NCBI GenBank assembly: GCA_035610835.1
Contig: JAYJML010000162.1
Span: 1 to 64,000, forward strand
Origin: Ophiura sarsii
Lineage: Eukaryota > Echinodermata > Ophiuroidea > Amphilepidida > Ophiuridae
Reading direction: 5' to 3'
DNA length: 64,000 bases
Position numbers and translations under genes: made by a program. Shown piece by piece: positions 11,250 through 23,599 of this stretch (position 1 is the stretch's first letter; every line of letters starts with the position of its first letter). Under the pieces are notes generated by a model, which saw only the letters and a program-made list of their open reading frames with translations, made no database searches and was not told where the DNA came from.

Positions 11250-12162
11250 ATGCTTTCCTCCAACGATAACAAACAAATAATTCTACCGGGTAAAATATAC
11301 ACCTTAACCTGTGGGCATTACCGTTTGATAACGCCGTTGGGAGGCGTAGGGACGATTTTGCCTCACGAATCCTCGCTTTTTAGTTCATTCTGTCAGATAG
11401 TACAGTATAGGATTGACAGGTATTTTTACCATGCTATCGACTCTGTACGTTTCCAAAGACCAATTTGGATCAGTTGCTCTTAATTCTTCTTTCTCCGCCT
11501 TCCAATTCTCTGGGTTGGTATAGATATCTGACTACCATGTCGGAACCCAACAGTATTTTGGTTTTTTAAACGGCGCTGAAGATTTTGCTTCCATAAGTTT
11601 CTTGAGCGTACTGGTGACTGAACAACCTTTCGCCCAGAGTTGGTTGAATCTTTCCACGATCGATTGGGCTCTATGTTGCCCCCCCCCCCCCCCCCCCCCC
11701 ATCCCCTCAGTATGCCTATGTTATGCTTTTTTGCAATATCGATTTTACTTTTTCCATATTTTCTCATCCGGGATCGACCGGCAGGAGTTTAAGCCAATTT
11801 AATCCTTTTCTACCGTAAATTTTAGAGATGCCTTGGCGACTTCTCCGGAATCTTTGGAACTAAGAGGTTTGGCTTCTTTGTAGCGAATCGCGACGTCAAA
11901 GACAGTGAGAGCGTAGCTGTACAACTTCCGTACCAAATATCAAATGGGCTTCATGAACCCGATTAGGTGTGGTCAGTTGAATTTCGCTCTCGGAATTTAT
12001 TTCGAAGGTGGTAGATAAATTTGCCAAAGAGCCTACTTCTTCCAACCCATCTTTGTTATTTTCTTCGGAAACACCTGTTGCATCGGCTAATTTTTTAATA
12101 GCTGAAACGCCATTCCAGTAGCCCTTTTGACTATAGTGGGTTTTTTCTAGTTTTGATGTCAT
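11250..12162 (-). pseudogene. Transposon-derived DDE integrase pseudogene
   Basis: Read on the minus strand, fragments in several frames line up in order with a transposon-derived integrase-core family common in invertebrate genomes. The N-terminal helix region is SQKGYWNGVSAIKKLADAT, followed by TTPNRVHEAHLIF. The catalytic-core piece is VAIRYKEAKPLSSKDSGEVA, the second-Asp region ends in LLPVDPG, and the next pieces are KKHNIGILRG, IVERFNQLWAKG, and C-terminal ATDPNWSLETYRVD and ILYYLTE. At least three frameshifts and stops separate these pieces, and a 22-nt C/G run at 11,679-11,700 interrupts the core. It is not functional. The family recognition is from memory of conserved motifs, so the exact superfamily (Ginger-like or other) is left open. 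Confidence 0.65.
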
Positions 12163-12164
12163 AT

Positions 12165-15100
12165 TGTTAGGCGCACTAAATAAAATGTGTTTTAAAATTA
12201 ATATCTTGTTAGGTACGGAATACGTTAATGATAAATCACGATGCATTGATGACGATGAAGACCTAGACCTAATGAAGCGATATGACAATCGTGGCTTGGT
12301 GCGGTTCCCGGGGCGGGGGGGGGGGGGTCGCGTGACTTTTGGGTTCATTTTTCTCCACGCAGGAAAAAAAATCATTTTGAGTGTTAACGAGCCTCCCCCC
12401 CCCCCTTTTTTTCTTCTTTTTTTCCTTCCAAAATTGAGTGATCTATGGGTTAGGGTTAATAATTATATTTAATTTTCTTGAATATATACATTTTTTGAGC
12501 AAAAAACAAACACAGATATTTTTACTAATTAATAATAATTTGATTGAGTTGTGTTTTGAAGAGATTTTAAAAGTGACTTTTAGAGAAAAAAATAGTTTGA
12601 ATATAGGTATAGGAAAATAGTTTGAATATAGATAGTGTGACCGGTGACGTAGTGCCCGGCGGTATGCGTGCGCACCTACAGGGAACGGTGCTTTTTTCAC
12701 ACTTGATTGATCATTACTTACCATGCTTACGGTGTAATAGTGTAGTAGTCATGGTATGCATCCCTCAGCACAATGAGAGACCAGGTACTAAATCTGGTTG
12801 CCCGGCGGTGTGCGTGCGCACCATAAGGGCATGTGCTTTTAAAATTGGCGCTCAGTGATGCATGTTTTGCTTTCATATAGTAATGTATGCAGTAGTCATG
12901 GACTAGTACCTCTAGCGTGTCTTTAGACCAGGCGCTAATCAATTTGTAAACACTACTGATGTAAACAACGGTCACCTCATCTATCCTCTGTGGCCTAAAC
13001 GGTAAAGGCATTGGGATACGAAACATATGGGTAATTCTACAGAAGTTCTAGCCCCCCCCCCCCCCCCTCCCCCCCCCCCCCCCCCCCCCCCCCCCACCAG
13101 GGCCAAGGGGAAAAGTGCTGAAATGAATGAAAAGACAAAAGTTACCAATGTATTCATCAAAAAATGTACGAGAAATAAATTCTAAATGGATCTCGAAAGA
13201 GATGAACGGGTTCATTTCCTAGGATTTCCACTGTTACTATACACATCCCATAATGAAGAGAGTGAATGAAAGGACTTATGGCGTCAATAAAAAAAGTAAA
13301 ATAAAAAAATGTTTTTCTATTTAAGAAGAAAGTTCCAAGCAATCATGGCAAGCATCAACATTGAACAATTCCAAAAACTTTGCATTGAACAGACTACTGA
13401 ACATTCGCAAATTATAAGGTGGAGAGAGTCGGAAAACGACACATGATCACAAAATTTGACTTTTTAACACGGCAAAAGGAAAAGCATGCATCATCCATCT
13501 GAGCGACGATCGCACAGATTTTGTACCATCCACATTGACTATACGATTGCAAGAATACACAAAGTGTTTTCTTCGCAAAGGTGTTTCGTTAGACCCAAGG
13601 GAAAGATATAAATAGCCAAAAGAAATCTCGGTCAGAGTTATCGCCCAGATATCTGGGCATTTTATAGGTTGGTTTTCACGCCGTATGTGGTGATTTTCCT
13701 GTTGACTGAACAATGTTTTGGCGTCAAAAATGATTTTTAGGGGATAGTCATGATTTTAATGCCAAAAATGGGGAAAATATGGTTATGTCACATCAGATCG
13801 CCGTTCGGTGATGTATTTCCGAAGTTATTGAAAATAAATTTTACAAAATACAGGAGACTATTTTGCTTATTCAGCATACATCAAGGCATTATACATGTAG
13901 CTTCACTGTAGCTTGCCACCCGCAAGACGTGAGACCCTTTTGTCTCACAGGATGAGACTATATGTACTCACTATTTCTGTCTGTCCGGCAGGGTAGCATT
14001 CTGACGTGTCTGTGCGTCCTAGACCTCTCACTTTCTTGAAGTGACGCGTCAGGTTTCAAATTGGAAAGACTTGCGGGTCCCGATCAAAATTGAAGGGACC
14101 CCTTAAATTTGATGATGTATGGAATTGGAAACCTTAAGAAATTCTGTAAATTACATATCCATCCTTATTAAAACTGTCCGTAAAAAAGTAAATATTTCAA
14201 ATACCCAAACTTCAGGACCCCTCAAGTTCTTGGGGGACCCCTTATATTTGTTTTTTGAAGTCCTACGAGGTCCTGAAAAATGTCATGGGACCTCTCACAT
14301 TTTTGATCCAGTGCTATCCCTGCTGTCCGGCTTATGGCGTATGCCGTGTGCAGCTTTGAATTTTTTTGAACACTGCCTCTTAAGAATGGTAAGAGTTAAG
14401 AATATAATAATAATGATAATGGCAACTTATAATGCGGCAATATTCAACAAAACTGTTGCTCCAGGCGCATCGACACATCATTGCAAAACAAAAATGGTAT
14501 AAAAATGCAAATAAAGGACAACCGCACTGTAAATATCAACGCTATATTCCAACGCGTTGTAGTGTTAATTCACTGAAGTTTTTAATACGATGGTGTTAAA
14601 ATTAGTGTATATACTGACCTTCGTAATTATTATTAACATGGTCTTCGTCAACGCCTAATGTCAATATAGCGTGAATGTGTTAACATTTTAGAAAGAAGTC
14701 GCAAGGTTTGCAAATGTTAACGCTAGTATTAACACGGCGTTAATAAGAACTAGTAATTCGATAACTTTTAACACGCAAACGCGTTAATAAACCCTTGAAA
14801 TGTGATACGGGAAACCCGATGTGTTGTTACGTCAAAAATCATACATGCCATAATTATTGTTGCATACTTCGTAAGACGATTCTGGTGATGAAAATAAAGC
14901 TGATTTTGAGTGCTTTCGCAATCAAGATAAATATGACTTTGGCAGTGGTTTAGACCGGGGGTTTAGAACCAGAAATTGCTGATATAGTGACACGGTTAGC
15001 CATGGAATAATCGACAATGAGTGGTGTATTTCACTATACTGTTTGCCGAGCAATGTCGGTTGTCCCCTTGCTTATTTTTTATTCAACAATGACCATAAAC

Positions 15101-15180
15101 AATATTATGAGCCACAAAAGCGGCATACATCATTACATGAAGAAAGCATGAACAAATTGGTGAGGTTAGCACAATGCAGA
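12165..15180. other. Intergenic debris, no supported gene
   Basis: The stretch has long G/C homopolymers (12,310-12,325 G; 12,396-12,407 C; about 13,052-13,096 nearly all C). A diverged direct repeat around GCCCGGCGGT(A/G)TGCGTGCGCACC occurs at 12,653 and 12,802. Another patch at 14,540-14,790 is crowded with GTTAA/TTAAC words. An imperfect inverted pair (ATAAAGGACAACCG at 14,509 and CGGTTGTCC at 15,057) may bound a roughly 560-bp element. I see no convincing exon. Confidence 0.45.
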
Positions 15181-15181
15181 A

Positions 15182-16165
15182 TTAATTATCTTTGGTGAGT
15201 CTATTTCTAATTTTCCATATGATGTTAGTGCCAATCATAGCACTAATTGAGGTATATTTTGCAACGGCCTTAGCAACTCTGATGGGGAAACCAAGTTTCC
15301 TTAACCCACTGCAGAAGCGGTAGTGGACATGTCCGAGTGACCCAATCACGAAAACGAGGATTTTACAATCAAAACCGCAGATGGTTAGCAAATCGCAAAG
15401 AGGCATGTACTTCTGGAACTTGGTGTTGTAACACTCATCAATGAAAGCATCAAATGGGCATGAAACTTCCAAAATGAAGCACTTCATGTTTTCATGATCA
15501 ATCAGGAAAAGATCAGGTTTCCTCGCCTGAATGTGCTTAAAAATGTTTGCAAATTCGATTTCCTCGTCGTCGTTGGTGATTAGGGCACCCGAAATGAGTT
15601 TTTCACAGTAAACCACAAACGAATTGTTATATTTTGTGATTTCTTTTTGAAGGATATTAACAATTCTATTATGTCTCGATGTATAATTGTTTCGGAACTG
15701 CATACATCCATTTGCAACATGCGATATTGTATCGTATGGGTTCCTACACAAAGGGCAAGACTTGCTGACGTGAGGAAACATGACATGAAGCAAGGAATTA
15801 GACTCGGCTATTTGCAGTCTGGCCTTGGTGATAAATTTAACCAAATCATCACTTAACTCACCATTCTTTAAATGCTCCATTGAGCATGCATAGTCTATCT
15901 TCTCAAGACCAGCAAGTCTTCCCTGTGATACTAGATCTTTCCAGTTTATCAGTTCAGTCTCTGTCAGTTTATTTATGATAAGACGATACACTTTCTTGTG
16001 ACATACCATTTCATTTTCACCAGTCTTTATGGCATATTCGTTGTTTTTCTTAATTAGATTGAGATCTAATCTGGAACAAATTTCATTTAATTCAATCCAA
16101 GATGATTTGCTCAAACAGACTCTAGTGTTTTTGACAATAATACTTACATACATACATACATACAT
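15182..16165 (-). pseudogene. 3' end of an R2/R4-type LINE: CCHC plus restriction-like endonuclease
   Basis: This open frame of 327 codons is the C-terminal part of a site-specific-type LINE protein. Residues 137-154 form a CX2CX8HX4C zinc finger (CPLC...H...C). Residues 215-253 give a restriction-like endonuclease signature: RKPDLFLID, then FILEVSCPFD, then KFQKYMPL, consistent with a PD-(D/E)XK nuclease (D218, E233, K249/K252). In R2, R4/Dong/Rex6 and NeSL elements this nuclease nicks the target DNA for target-primed reverse transcription. No RT domain is upstream. The first residues are translated from a TACA microsatellite at 16,142-16,165, so the element is 5'-truncated. The frame is intact, which suggests a fairly young fragment. 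The exact clade needs a tree. Confidence 0.75.
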
Positions 16166-16166
16166 C
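16142..16166. repeat. (TACA)n microsatellite
   Basis: A short run of about six TACA units lies exactly at the 5' truncation point of the LINE fragment and separates it from the foldback element to the right. Confidence 0.9.
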
Positions 16167-16261
16167 TATACTAGAGTTTATAACGCGCTTATTCAATGAA
16201 AGATCTAAACGCACAAAAAAACAGAACAACCACAAACAAACAAAAATCATCCAACATTCAG

Positions 16262-16898
16262 CATATGAAGAGGTATTTTGCAAAAGGGCTATGGTGCATT
16301 TTTTCAAAAAATGAGTTTGATATAGAAATGTATAGGGAAAAATCATATGTTTCAAGGAAACAAAGTCATTTTTTTCAAAAAGACCTACATCTCATTGTAA
16401 ACAGCCATTGAAATTGTTGTTTTGTTGCAAAAGGGCCTGTATCCAGAATTAAATCGGGATACAGGCCCTTTTGCAACAAAACAACAACTTTAATGGCTGT
16501 TTACAATGAGATGTAGGTATTTTTGAAAAAAATGACTTTATTTCCTTGAAACATATGATTGTGACCTATACATTTCAATATCAAACTTATTTATTTGAAA
16601 TGATTAAAATAAATGATTTTTTGTGTGTGGTATTTTTTCTTTATGTACAAACAGATGGAGTTTTGTTGCAAAAGGGCCTACATCCAAATTTTCAAAAAAT
16701 GTAAACATGATTTAAAAATTAAAAAAAACTAGCACATTTAAAATTTATTTCAATTTCAATTAGTATGTAGTGTACCTCTTTCATAATCCATTCAGTTTTT
16801 CAATTGCTCAACTTGAATATTTAGAAACAGTTTTTTGACTTTTTCTCAATAAGAGCCAAAGTGGATGTAGGCCCTTTTGCAAAATACCTCTTCATATA
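16262..16898. mobile_element. Foldback element with a central 137-bp palindrome
   Basis: The ends CATATGAAGAGGTATTTTGC and the complement at 16,880-16,898 are inverted repeats. The core at 16,383-16,519 is a near-perfect palindrome whose arms of about 63 bp contain GTTGCAAAAGGGCCTGTATCC around a loop of about 11 nt. The TTGCAAAAGGGCCT word appears again at 16,668. Transcripts would fold into a long hairpin. No coding capacity is seen. Confidence 0.8.
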
Positions 16899-17174
16899 CA
16901 GCATATATTAATGAGATACACAGAGAAATATTTCAAAATAAGTGAGTCTTAAGCAACTTCTTAAACTGGTTGACAGATGTGGCTTCACGGACACTCTGTG
17001 GCAGGCGGTTCCAGATAGAAGGTGGTCCAGCAACTGCAAAAGATTTGTCACCAATGGATTTCTTGCAAGGAGGGATAACAAGGAGGGTTTTGTCCTGGGC
17101 AGATCTGGTAACAGGACCGCTGGAGAGACCCGGTTTTAAACTAATTTCATTGATGAGCTAGGTCGGGGCATATT

Positions 17175-17600
17175 TATTAAAGGAAGGCTCCCGCAAGCAC
17201 AACAGTTAGCACTATTTGTTAGAAAAATAATTATCGAGCCGAAATTACGTAATTATATAGATCAAAACACCTTACAAGTCACAAAAATGAATAAAAACTG
17301 CCATCACTCAACATGCATTTTTTAAACTTCGCGGCGATCGAAAGTCCCGGTGTCGATGACGTCATGGGTATCGGTGCTCAAATTTGCGCATGTGCATTGT
17401 ATAACTATGACATCATCGACACTGGGACTTTCGATCGCCGCGAATTTTAAAAAGTGCATGTTGAGATATTGCGGTTTTTATTTGTTTTTGTCACAAGTGT
17501 GGTGTTTTGTTCAATTTAATTACAAAAGTTGGGCTTGATAGTTATTTTTCTAACATATAATGCACACTTTTATTCTTGCGGGACACCTCCTTTAAGGCAC
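17175..17600. mobile_element. MITE with TTAAAGGA ends and long central palindrome
   Basis: The ends read TTAAAGGA(A)GG...CCCGCAAG at the left and the complement CTTGCGGGACACCTCCTTTAA at the right. The centre is a palindrome including GGCGATCGAAAGTCCC and its partner, with a perfect CRE-like TGACGTCA at about 17,359. A second member lies at about 59,355-59,628. It splits the LINE open frame, so it inserted after the LINE. The TTAA at both ends would fit a TTAA-targeting element, though this is not proof. Confidence 0.75.
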
Positions 17601-18005
17601 TTATAGATGCATGAGCAGGCAGAGTTTGAATTGTATCCGGTTTTGAATTTGGAGCTAATGAAGTTTGTTCATTAATTAGGTATAGGATTAGTTAGTCTAG
17701 GAACAGAGAAAATGAGTTTGGCTGCTTTGTTTTGGATGGATTGAAGGCGGCGGAGATCTTGAGATTTGAGGCCATATAGTAGGCTATTTGCATAGTCCAA
17801 GTGAGATAAAATCAAAGCACGGACAACATGATGTTTATAGTGTCCTTGTCAAGATATCGCTGAATTCTTCTGATGTTACGAAGTTGGAGGTTAGCAGAGG
17901 ATATGATCGAGTTCGCTTGCTTTGTCATAGACATTTTGTTACCAAAAACCACTCCAAGGTTGCGCACATTAAGTGATGGACTGATGACATGATCACCCAC
18001 TTTGT

Positions 18006-19202
18006 TACACTGAAAACATTTATCGGTTAATGCCAATGCTGAACTAAGAAATTTTAGTAAAAATGATTAGTTCAGGGAGTACACATCTTTCCAATCTTTC
18101 AGTAGGATATCGTTAATTGATAACTAGTTTTATTTCGTATAGTAATGTCCAAATTGGTTCAGCTATCCAAACTAATCTACCTCTACCAAGAGCATTCACT
18201 GGAACTAATTAAGTGCGACTCGATAAACTTAGTTTAGCTCTAAATATTCGTATAACCAACCGAACTAAAATACAAACACTGTCCGCGACTAACATATGTT
18301 CGTAGAAGTTGTTGGCAACTATAATTTGTCAACTAACTTTTTAGCGCCACGATGCTGTGTTCGAAAACAGACTGTTGCAGCAGCCATTTTGTTCAGTACA
18401 AGGGAAGTGATTGTTGACTTTCGATAACCGAGCGACGAAAATGGCTCAAAGGTACATAAAATGATGCAAAATGTATGTCAAATCATTTGTTTTTAAAGAG
18501 TATAAATATGAAGATGCTTCTGGACAGTTCAATTTTTATGACAGAGGTTTGTGTGACGTGCAGTTTTAATTCATGAATTACGTACCGACCACAGCATAAT
18601 TCTCAGTTCATTGCATGTCGTGATACTGTTGTTCCAAAGATTTCTAGTATTGGTTGTTCACGCTATGTCATTCGAACTTTGATGGCCGTTAGCGGAATTA
18701 TTGGAGAAATGACAGGCATGGTAGAAAAAAAGCTACATAGTATTTTGTGATTTGACATACATTTAAGATTATTTTACGTATCTTTGAACTATTTTCTTCG
18801 CTCGGTAACCGGGAGTCAACACTTGCTTCACGTGCACTGCACACAATTAGTAGACCATGGTTAACTAATTTATCAAATTAGTAGACCATCTTAGTTCAAC
18901 TGAATGAACTAAGCAAGATTGGTGGAAATATACATCGTTTCTACTCATTTTAAAGTTAGTAGAGCAACCCTAAAAATTAGTAGAACAAATTGGTTTATCA
19001 TACTGAACTAATTTTTAACATCACTGAACTTAATTTTGACAATTGTTGAACTCATTTTAATTAGTTCAAAAACTAGTTTAGCATGGTCAACTAATTTATA
19101 AGTTAAGGTTAGAGAATGCTTAAACTAATATTAAGTTAGTAGAAACAGACATCGTTTTTACTAATTTATTTTAGTACAGATAACCAAAATGTTTTCAGTG
19201 TA
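18006..19202. mobile_element. Tc1/mariner-like non-autonomous element nested in the LINE
   Basis: TA followed by CACTGAAAACATTT at the left and AAATGTTTTCAGTG followed by TA at the right give inverted ends with a TA duplication. The 1.2-kb interior contains many AACTAATT/AATTAGTT words in both orientations and no transposase. It interrupts the RT frame between ELQNW and VGDHVISPS. Confidence 0.75.
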
Positions 19203-19989
19203 GGATTCCTCCAGTTTTGCAACTCGGATATGCAGCCTTCCAGTTTTTGGAGCGCCATCTCAGCAGCACCAATAGTATTTGGATTAAAGGAAACATACAA
19301 TTGCTTATCATCGGCATAAGCATGAAAATTTACATTATGTTTACGAATTATGTCGCCAATAGGCAGAGTGTATATAACAAACATCATTGGCCCAATAACA
19401 GAACCTTGTGGAACACCAGACATAAGAGGATATGATTGAGAATAACAGTCATCAATAAACACACGGCTACTTCTACACTTAAGATATGTACACACCCATT
19501 GTAACACGTTACCAGACAGACCAATTCTACGCTGTAAACGATTAATTAAACACTTGTGGTCGATGGTGTCAAATGCCGCGAAGAGGTCAAGAAGAACAAC
19601 TTCCCGTCTGTCCACAGCATTTAAACACATCATTTTTAACCTTCAACAGAGCTGTTTCGGTGCTAGTATTGGCTTTATAAGCCGACTGGTAGATCTCACC
19701 AAAGTTACAATCATTGATATGCGATGTTATTTGCTGAGTAACAACTTTCTCAATTAGCTTAGAGATAAAATACACATATGAAACAGGTCTATAACTCTTG
19801 AATTCATCATGATTAAGAGAGGCTTTCTTCAGGAGGGGAGAAATGACTGCATCACCAAAAGATTTTGGGAATATATATACCAGAAGAGAGAGACGCGTTG
19901 ATTATTTTAGTAATAGATGGAATAAATTTGTCTCACTGTACTCTTTGAGCAACCAGGTAGGAATTTGATCAAGGGTACATGTACTGCTG

Positions 19990-21420
19990 GAAGAAGCCTA
20001 ATAATAGGCATAGCACAATGCACACACACAGAGTCTGCCACTGGGAGCATTACACCAGTGAACAACAACATATGAAAAGCTGTGTTACATAAAGCCCTAC
20101 ATCCACTTCTACCTGTTACTCATTTTGCATTATTGAATGAATGGCTATTCACGATGTGGAATGTGGTTTTGTATTGTTGCCTCAATTGGCGTGCACGGAT
20201 GCACTAATCCAAGTCATGAAGACAGCCATACAATATTTGGATTAATTAATCATGTAAAATGAGTAACATGTAAGAGTGGTCTGTAAGCCCTTATGCAAGA
20301 CAATCTTTTCATATAATGTATGCAGCTCCACTTTGAAAAACATCCCTATATAAAACTAACTATCCTCACAAGAGGCACTCCCTGTAGGGCAGTGAGCTTG
20401 CCATATATGGTAGTCATGACCTTGGACTATATAACCTTGATCCAGGTATAAATACTTATCATCAGGTTTTTTAGTTATGACTGTTTTTACCAATTTTTGA
20501 AATTGGCTCTGAACTTGAATATATTGGGCCGATTTAAATAAACCTAACCTGAGATATTGTACTTCAATCAATTTAGTGATATGCTCAGTTTTTGCATCCG
20601 TTGAGTGCCTCGCGTGAGGAAAAGACTGAGAATTTGAATATGGGTATTTAAGAAATGGAAAAGCTTGTTTAATTTCTAAATCCATCAATATTTGTCAATC
20701 AAATTGGGTATACATGTTATATATCTATTACCGATCACTCTTATGATGGGAAAAAAATTGTCTGACATTGCTCATTTGCATATCAATGACTTGAATAGAT
20801 AATTAGCTAATTTGCATATTTAATGAGCTTATGAAACTAAATTATAGTTTAAAAGATTGGGTATCGTACAATTAGCCATAATACCAAGTTTGATTGCAAT
20901 ACACCATTCACATCTGGATTTATAACATTTACGCATATTAATTAGCTGGACTTAGTCACTTTTTTGATTGCAGTCAGTAAAACTGGTCAAAATGACCAAT
21001 TTCACTAGGTTATTTTAGCTTAATGCAATATAATTTTACCATATTTTTTAATTTAACATGGTATATAGATATTCAATTGTTAAAGAAATACGTGTAAATG
21101 GTGTTTTGAATGTTACATTATTAACAAATTGAGCTCTTTAAATCCTGATAAATTATATTTGAGGGCATTGCTACTGTTTTTGGCAGGTTTTCGGCCATTT
21201 TCCGAGTATCTCAAAACACCGTACCACAAGAATGCATTGACCGATTGTCATAATTCTTTTTGGAAAATAAATCTTTCATTGCAATCTTTCATTTGAATCC
21301 AATTTTGTACATGTCTCAATCATTTGAATGTTATGTGTGCTATGCCTACTAATAAGTTGGCGAACATCTTCCTCGGTAACTAATTTGAAATCACTCAAGG
21401 TATGATTATGACTTTAAACA
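19990..21420. other. No gene recognised
   Basis: This is AT-rich sequence without repeats that I could pair inside the window and without exon-like frames bounded by splice signals. It may be old repeat or unique intergenic DNA. Confidence 0.4.
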
Positions 21421-22000
21421 TAAATAAGTATTTTGAAGATAATTCTGTCCTTTATTGGATGCCAATGTAGATCTCTTAGAACTGGTGTGATATGCTCAGT
21501 TGGTTTGGTGCGTGTGATAATTCTAGCAGCGATATTTAGACGGCTGAGACGCTTGATCTGGAGATTCTCATAAAGCAGAGAATTTCCCATGTCAAGGCGC
21601 GATGTAACAAACGCATGGACGATATATGTTCAGTAGCATCATTTGTGAGGTATTTTCCTATGTTACGAAGATGAAAAGAAGATGATTTGCAAATCTCAGA
21701 AATATGATGATTCAGTGTCATGTCCATATCAAAATTAGCGCCTAAATTGCGAACTTTACTTGCTGGAACAATAGAAGAATTCCCAATACGTAAATGGGGC
21801 ATATTTACTTCGTCACATAGACATAGATCCAAATACAATAAATTCGCTTTTGTCATCAGTTTCAAAAAGTTGTCAGTCATCCACTCGCGTATTTCAATCA
21901 CACATGATTCCAGCTTATTCAGTGCACAATCAGCATCATTTTGAGTATAGTTGGGGTCTAAGGGATAGTTTGGTTCACATTCTTCTAAAAGCACCAAATT
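21420..22000 (-). pseudogene. Second CR1-like LINE RT C-terminal fragment
   Basis: Minus-strand reading gives IEIREWMTDNFLKL, then VRNLGANFDMDMTLNHHIS, FHLRNIGKYL, and after a frameshift SRLDMGNSLLYE and HWHPIKDRIIFKILIYV. This is the same part of the protein as the fragment at 17.6-18.0 kb and belongs to the same superfamily, but the sequence differs, so it is another copy or subfamily. It is cut at about 22,000 on its 5' side. Confidence 0.75.
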
Positions 22001-22099
22001 TGGTCCATATGTTGCTCATATACTCTTTTGATTTTTGATGGATGTCAACATTTGAGCCTTTTGGGACTGCCATTATGGCCAATTCCAATATGGCCGCCA

Positions 22100-22312
22100 T
22101 ACTGGGGGTTGCTATATAGGGGTTATGTATGTTTGTTCATGTTGGTTTATGCCCGGGTTTATGTCGCAACTTGGCGCTGATTTAGCTGCTGCCTGGACGT
22201 TGCATTGTTTATTAATGTATTTGATTTGTAATGTTGTTACAATTCAGCCAGTTGGCTGCGATGACAATAAAATAAAAATAAAAAAAATAAAAAATAAAAA
22301 TAAAAAACTAAA
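22100..22312 (+). mobile_element. SINE 3' portion with A-rich tail
   Basis: The sequence TATATAGGGGTTATGTATGT through CAGCCAGTTGGCTGCGATGA matches the 3' part of the full-length SINE at 49,417-49,725 almost exactly. It ends in GACAATAAAAT followed by AATAAAAA-type A-rich repeats. The tRNA-like 5' part is missing. Confidence 0.8.
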
Positions 22313-23097
22313 AAAACTGGGGGATCAAACATTCAAATTGTTTCAATTAAGCTGAGAAGCATACCAAATTGTTTGTCTGAGGATTCCAAAAATGTATAAT
22401 TTGCCCAGGGACAATCGAATGTAGGGACTAGAAACGGCCTTGTATCTTTACATCATCATATTCAATTACAAAACATGCGTGTTGCGGGTTAGCTCTAGTA
22501 GTTGCGGTGTGTTTTTATTCAAGGAACTCAAAGGTTGCCCTATAATCTTTCGAAAAATGATCAAAATATAATTTCCCCAAAAACTTGGGTCTAGGTCACA
22601 CTGAATTACAATTTATATGTGATTTGTTCAAAAAATAACGTTCTAGTGTTAATAATAATCGGTATATTTGAGAAAAATGTGATAATTTTAGATTTATAAA
22701 CAATGTGAAAACATGCTAGAACAAAGTAATTAATATTTTTCCTGGGAAGTTTAAACTATAGACATTTTGTTCCTATTGATTCCAATGTCCAAATTAATCG
22801 GAAAATGATGTTTTTTGATGATATATATTTGCATTTCTAGATATATATTTGCATTAGTTCAGTAGGAATTGCACAGGTATGTAGTCAAGTGGATATCTTC
22901 ACAATTATGACATGACCGTGAAGTAGGGTACAAATGCAATTTTATTGCTGAAAATGATACATGAGGGAGAATGTCTAGATTCAGAATATTTTTTTATTGA
23001 CATCAAGCCACGCCCTTTTCAATAATGTTATAATTATGACAAATATAGTTTGTCTTATAAACAAAATATCATGTTTAGTATCAAATTAAAGCTGTTG

Positions 23098-23186
23098 TCA
23101 CCTGTGATTTCATGTCACCTGTGATTTCATGTCACCTGTAATTTCATGTCACCTGTAATTTCATGTCACCTGTAATTTCATGTCAC
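23098..23186 (+). repeat. 17-bp minisatellite, five copies
   Basis: TCACCTGT(G/A)ATTTCATG repeats five times head to tail. The first two units have G and the last three have A at one position. Confidence 0.95.
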
Positions 23187-23599
23187 ATACATAAAACGCT
23201 ATACCCTGCCTGTCAATTTGAAGATGTGATACTTCATCCATGATACAAATAAAACTGTCAACTTCATCAATGCCATCAATATATTTGGAGTTAGAGAGGC
23301 ACATCAGCATACTCATAATTATTTGTTTTGAAAACGTTCAAATATTTAATACAAGTAGATTGAGACTATGCTCTTCATTATTTGTGGTTATTTTGATTAA
23401 TTAAAACCGTGCCTTGTTAATTGAAGGGCTACAGTATATAATACTTTATCAAACATCACAATTCCACCCTCAGAACATAAGAAACCCCTATAAGTCCTGC
23501 AGTTACCAGTATTCTCATTATATTACTTCTCCACTGATTTTCTTAAGGACATATGAATAGCTGCGTACAGGCATGTAAATCAACATTACCCTTATGAAA

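Larger units (their letters stand above)
16930..19990 (-). pseudogene. CR1-like LINE reverse transcriptase remnant with two nested insertions
   Basis: Minus-strand translation from 19,990 downward gives ordered RT motifs: LDQIPTWLLKEY, SPLLKKASL, SYRPVS with YFISKLIEKVV, then in another frame LLDLFAAFDTIDH, GVPQGSVIGPMMFVIYT and AYADDKQLYVSF, whose YADD is the polymerase core. Past an insertion come VRNLGVVFGNKMSM, LRNIRRIQRYLDKD and SHLDYANSLLYG. Past a second insertion comes the terminal part, IGDKSFAVAGPPSIWNRLP and QFKKLLKTHLF. The upstream endonuclease is missing and there are frameshifts, so it is dead. The motif order identifies a CR1/jockey-superfamily LINE. The insertions are at 18,006-19,202 and about 17,175-17,600. 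Confidence 0.8.

Noticed and set aside
13447..13713. Possible small gene on the minus strand
   Set aside because: The frame has no motif, no splice or poly(A) context and ordinary length for AT-rich DNA.
20356..20688. 110-codon minus-strand frame
   Set aside because: No recognisable domain and no supporting signals; treated as chance.
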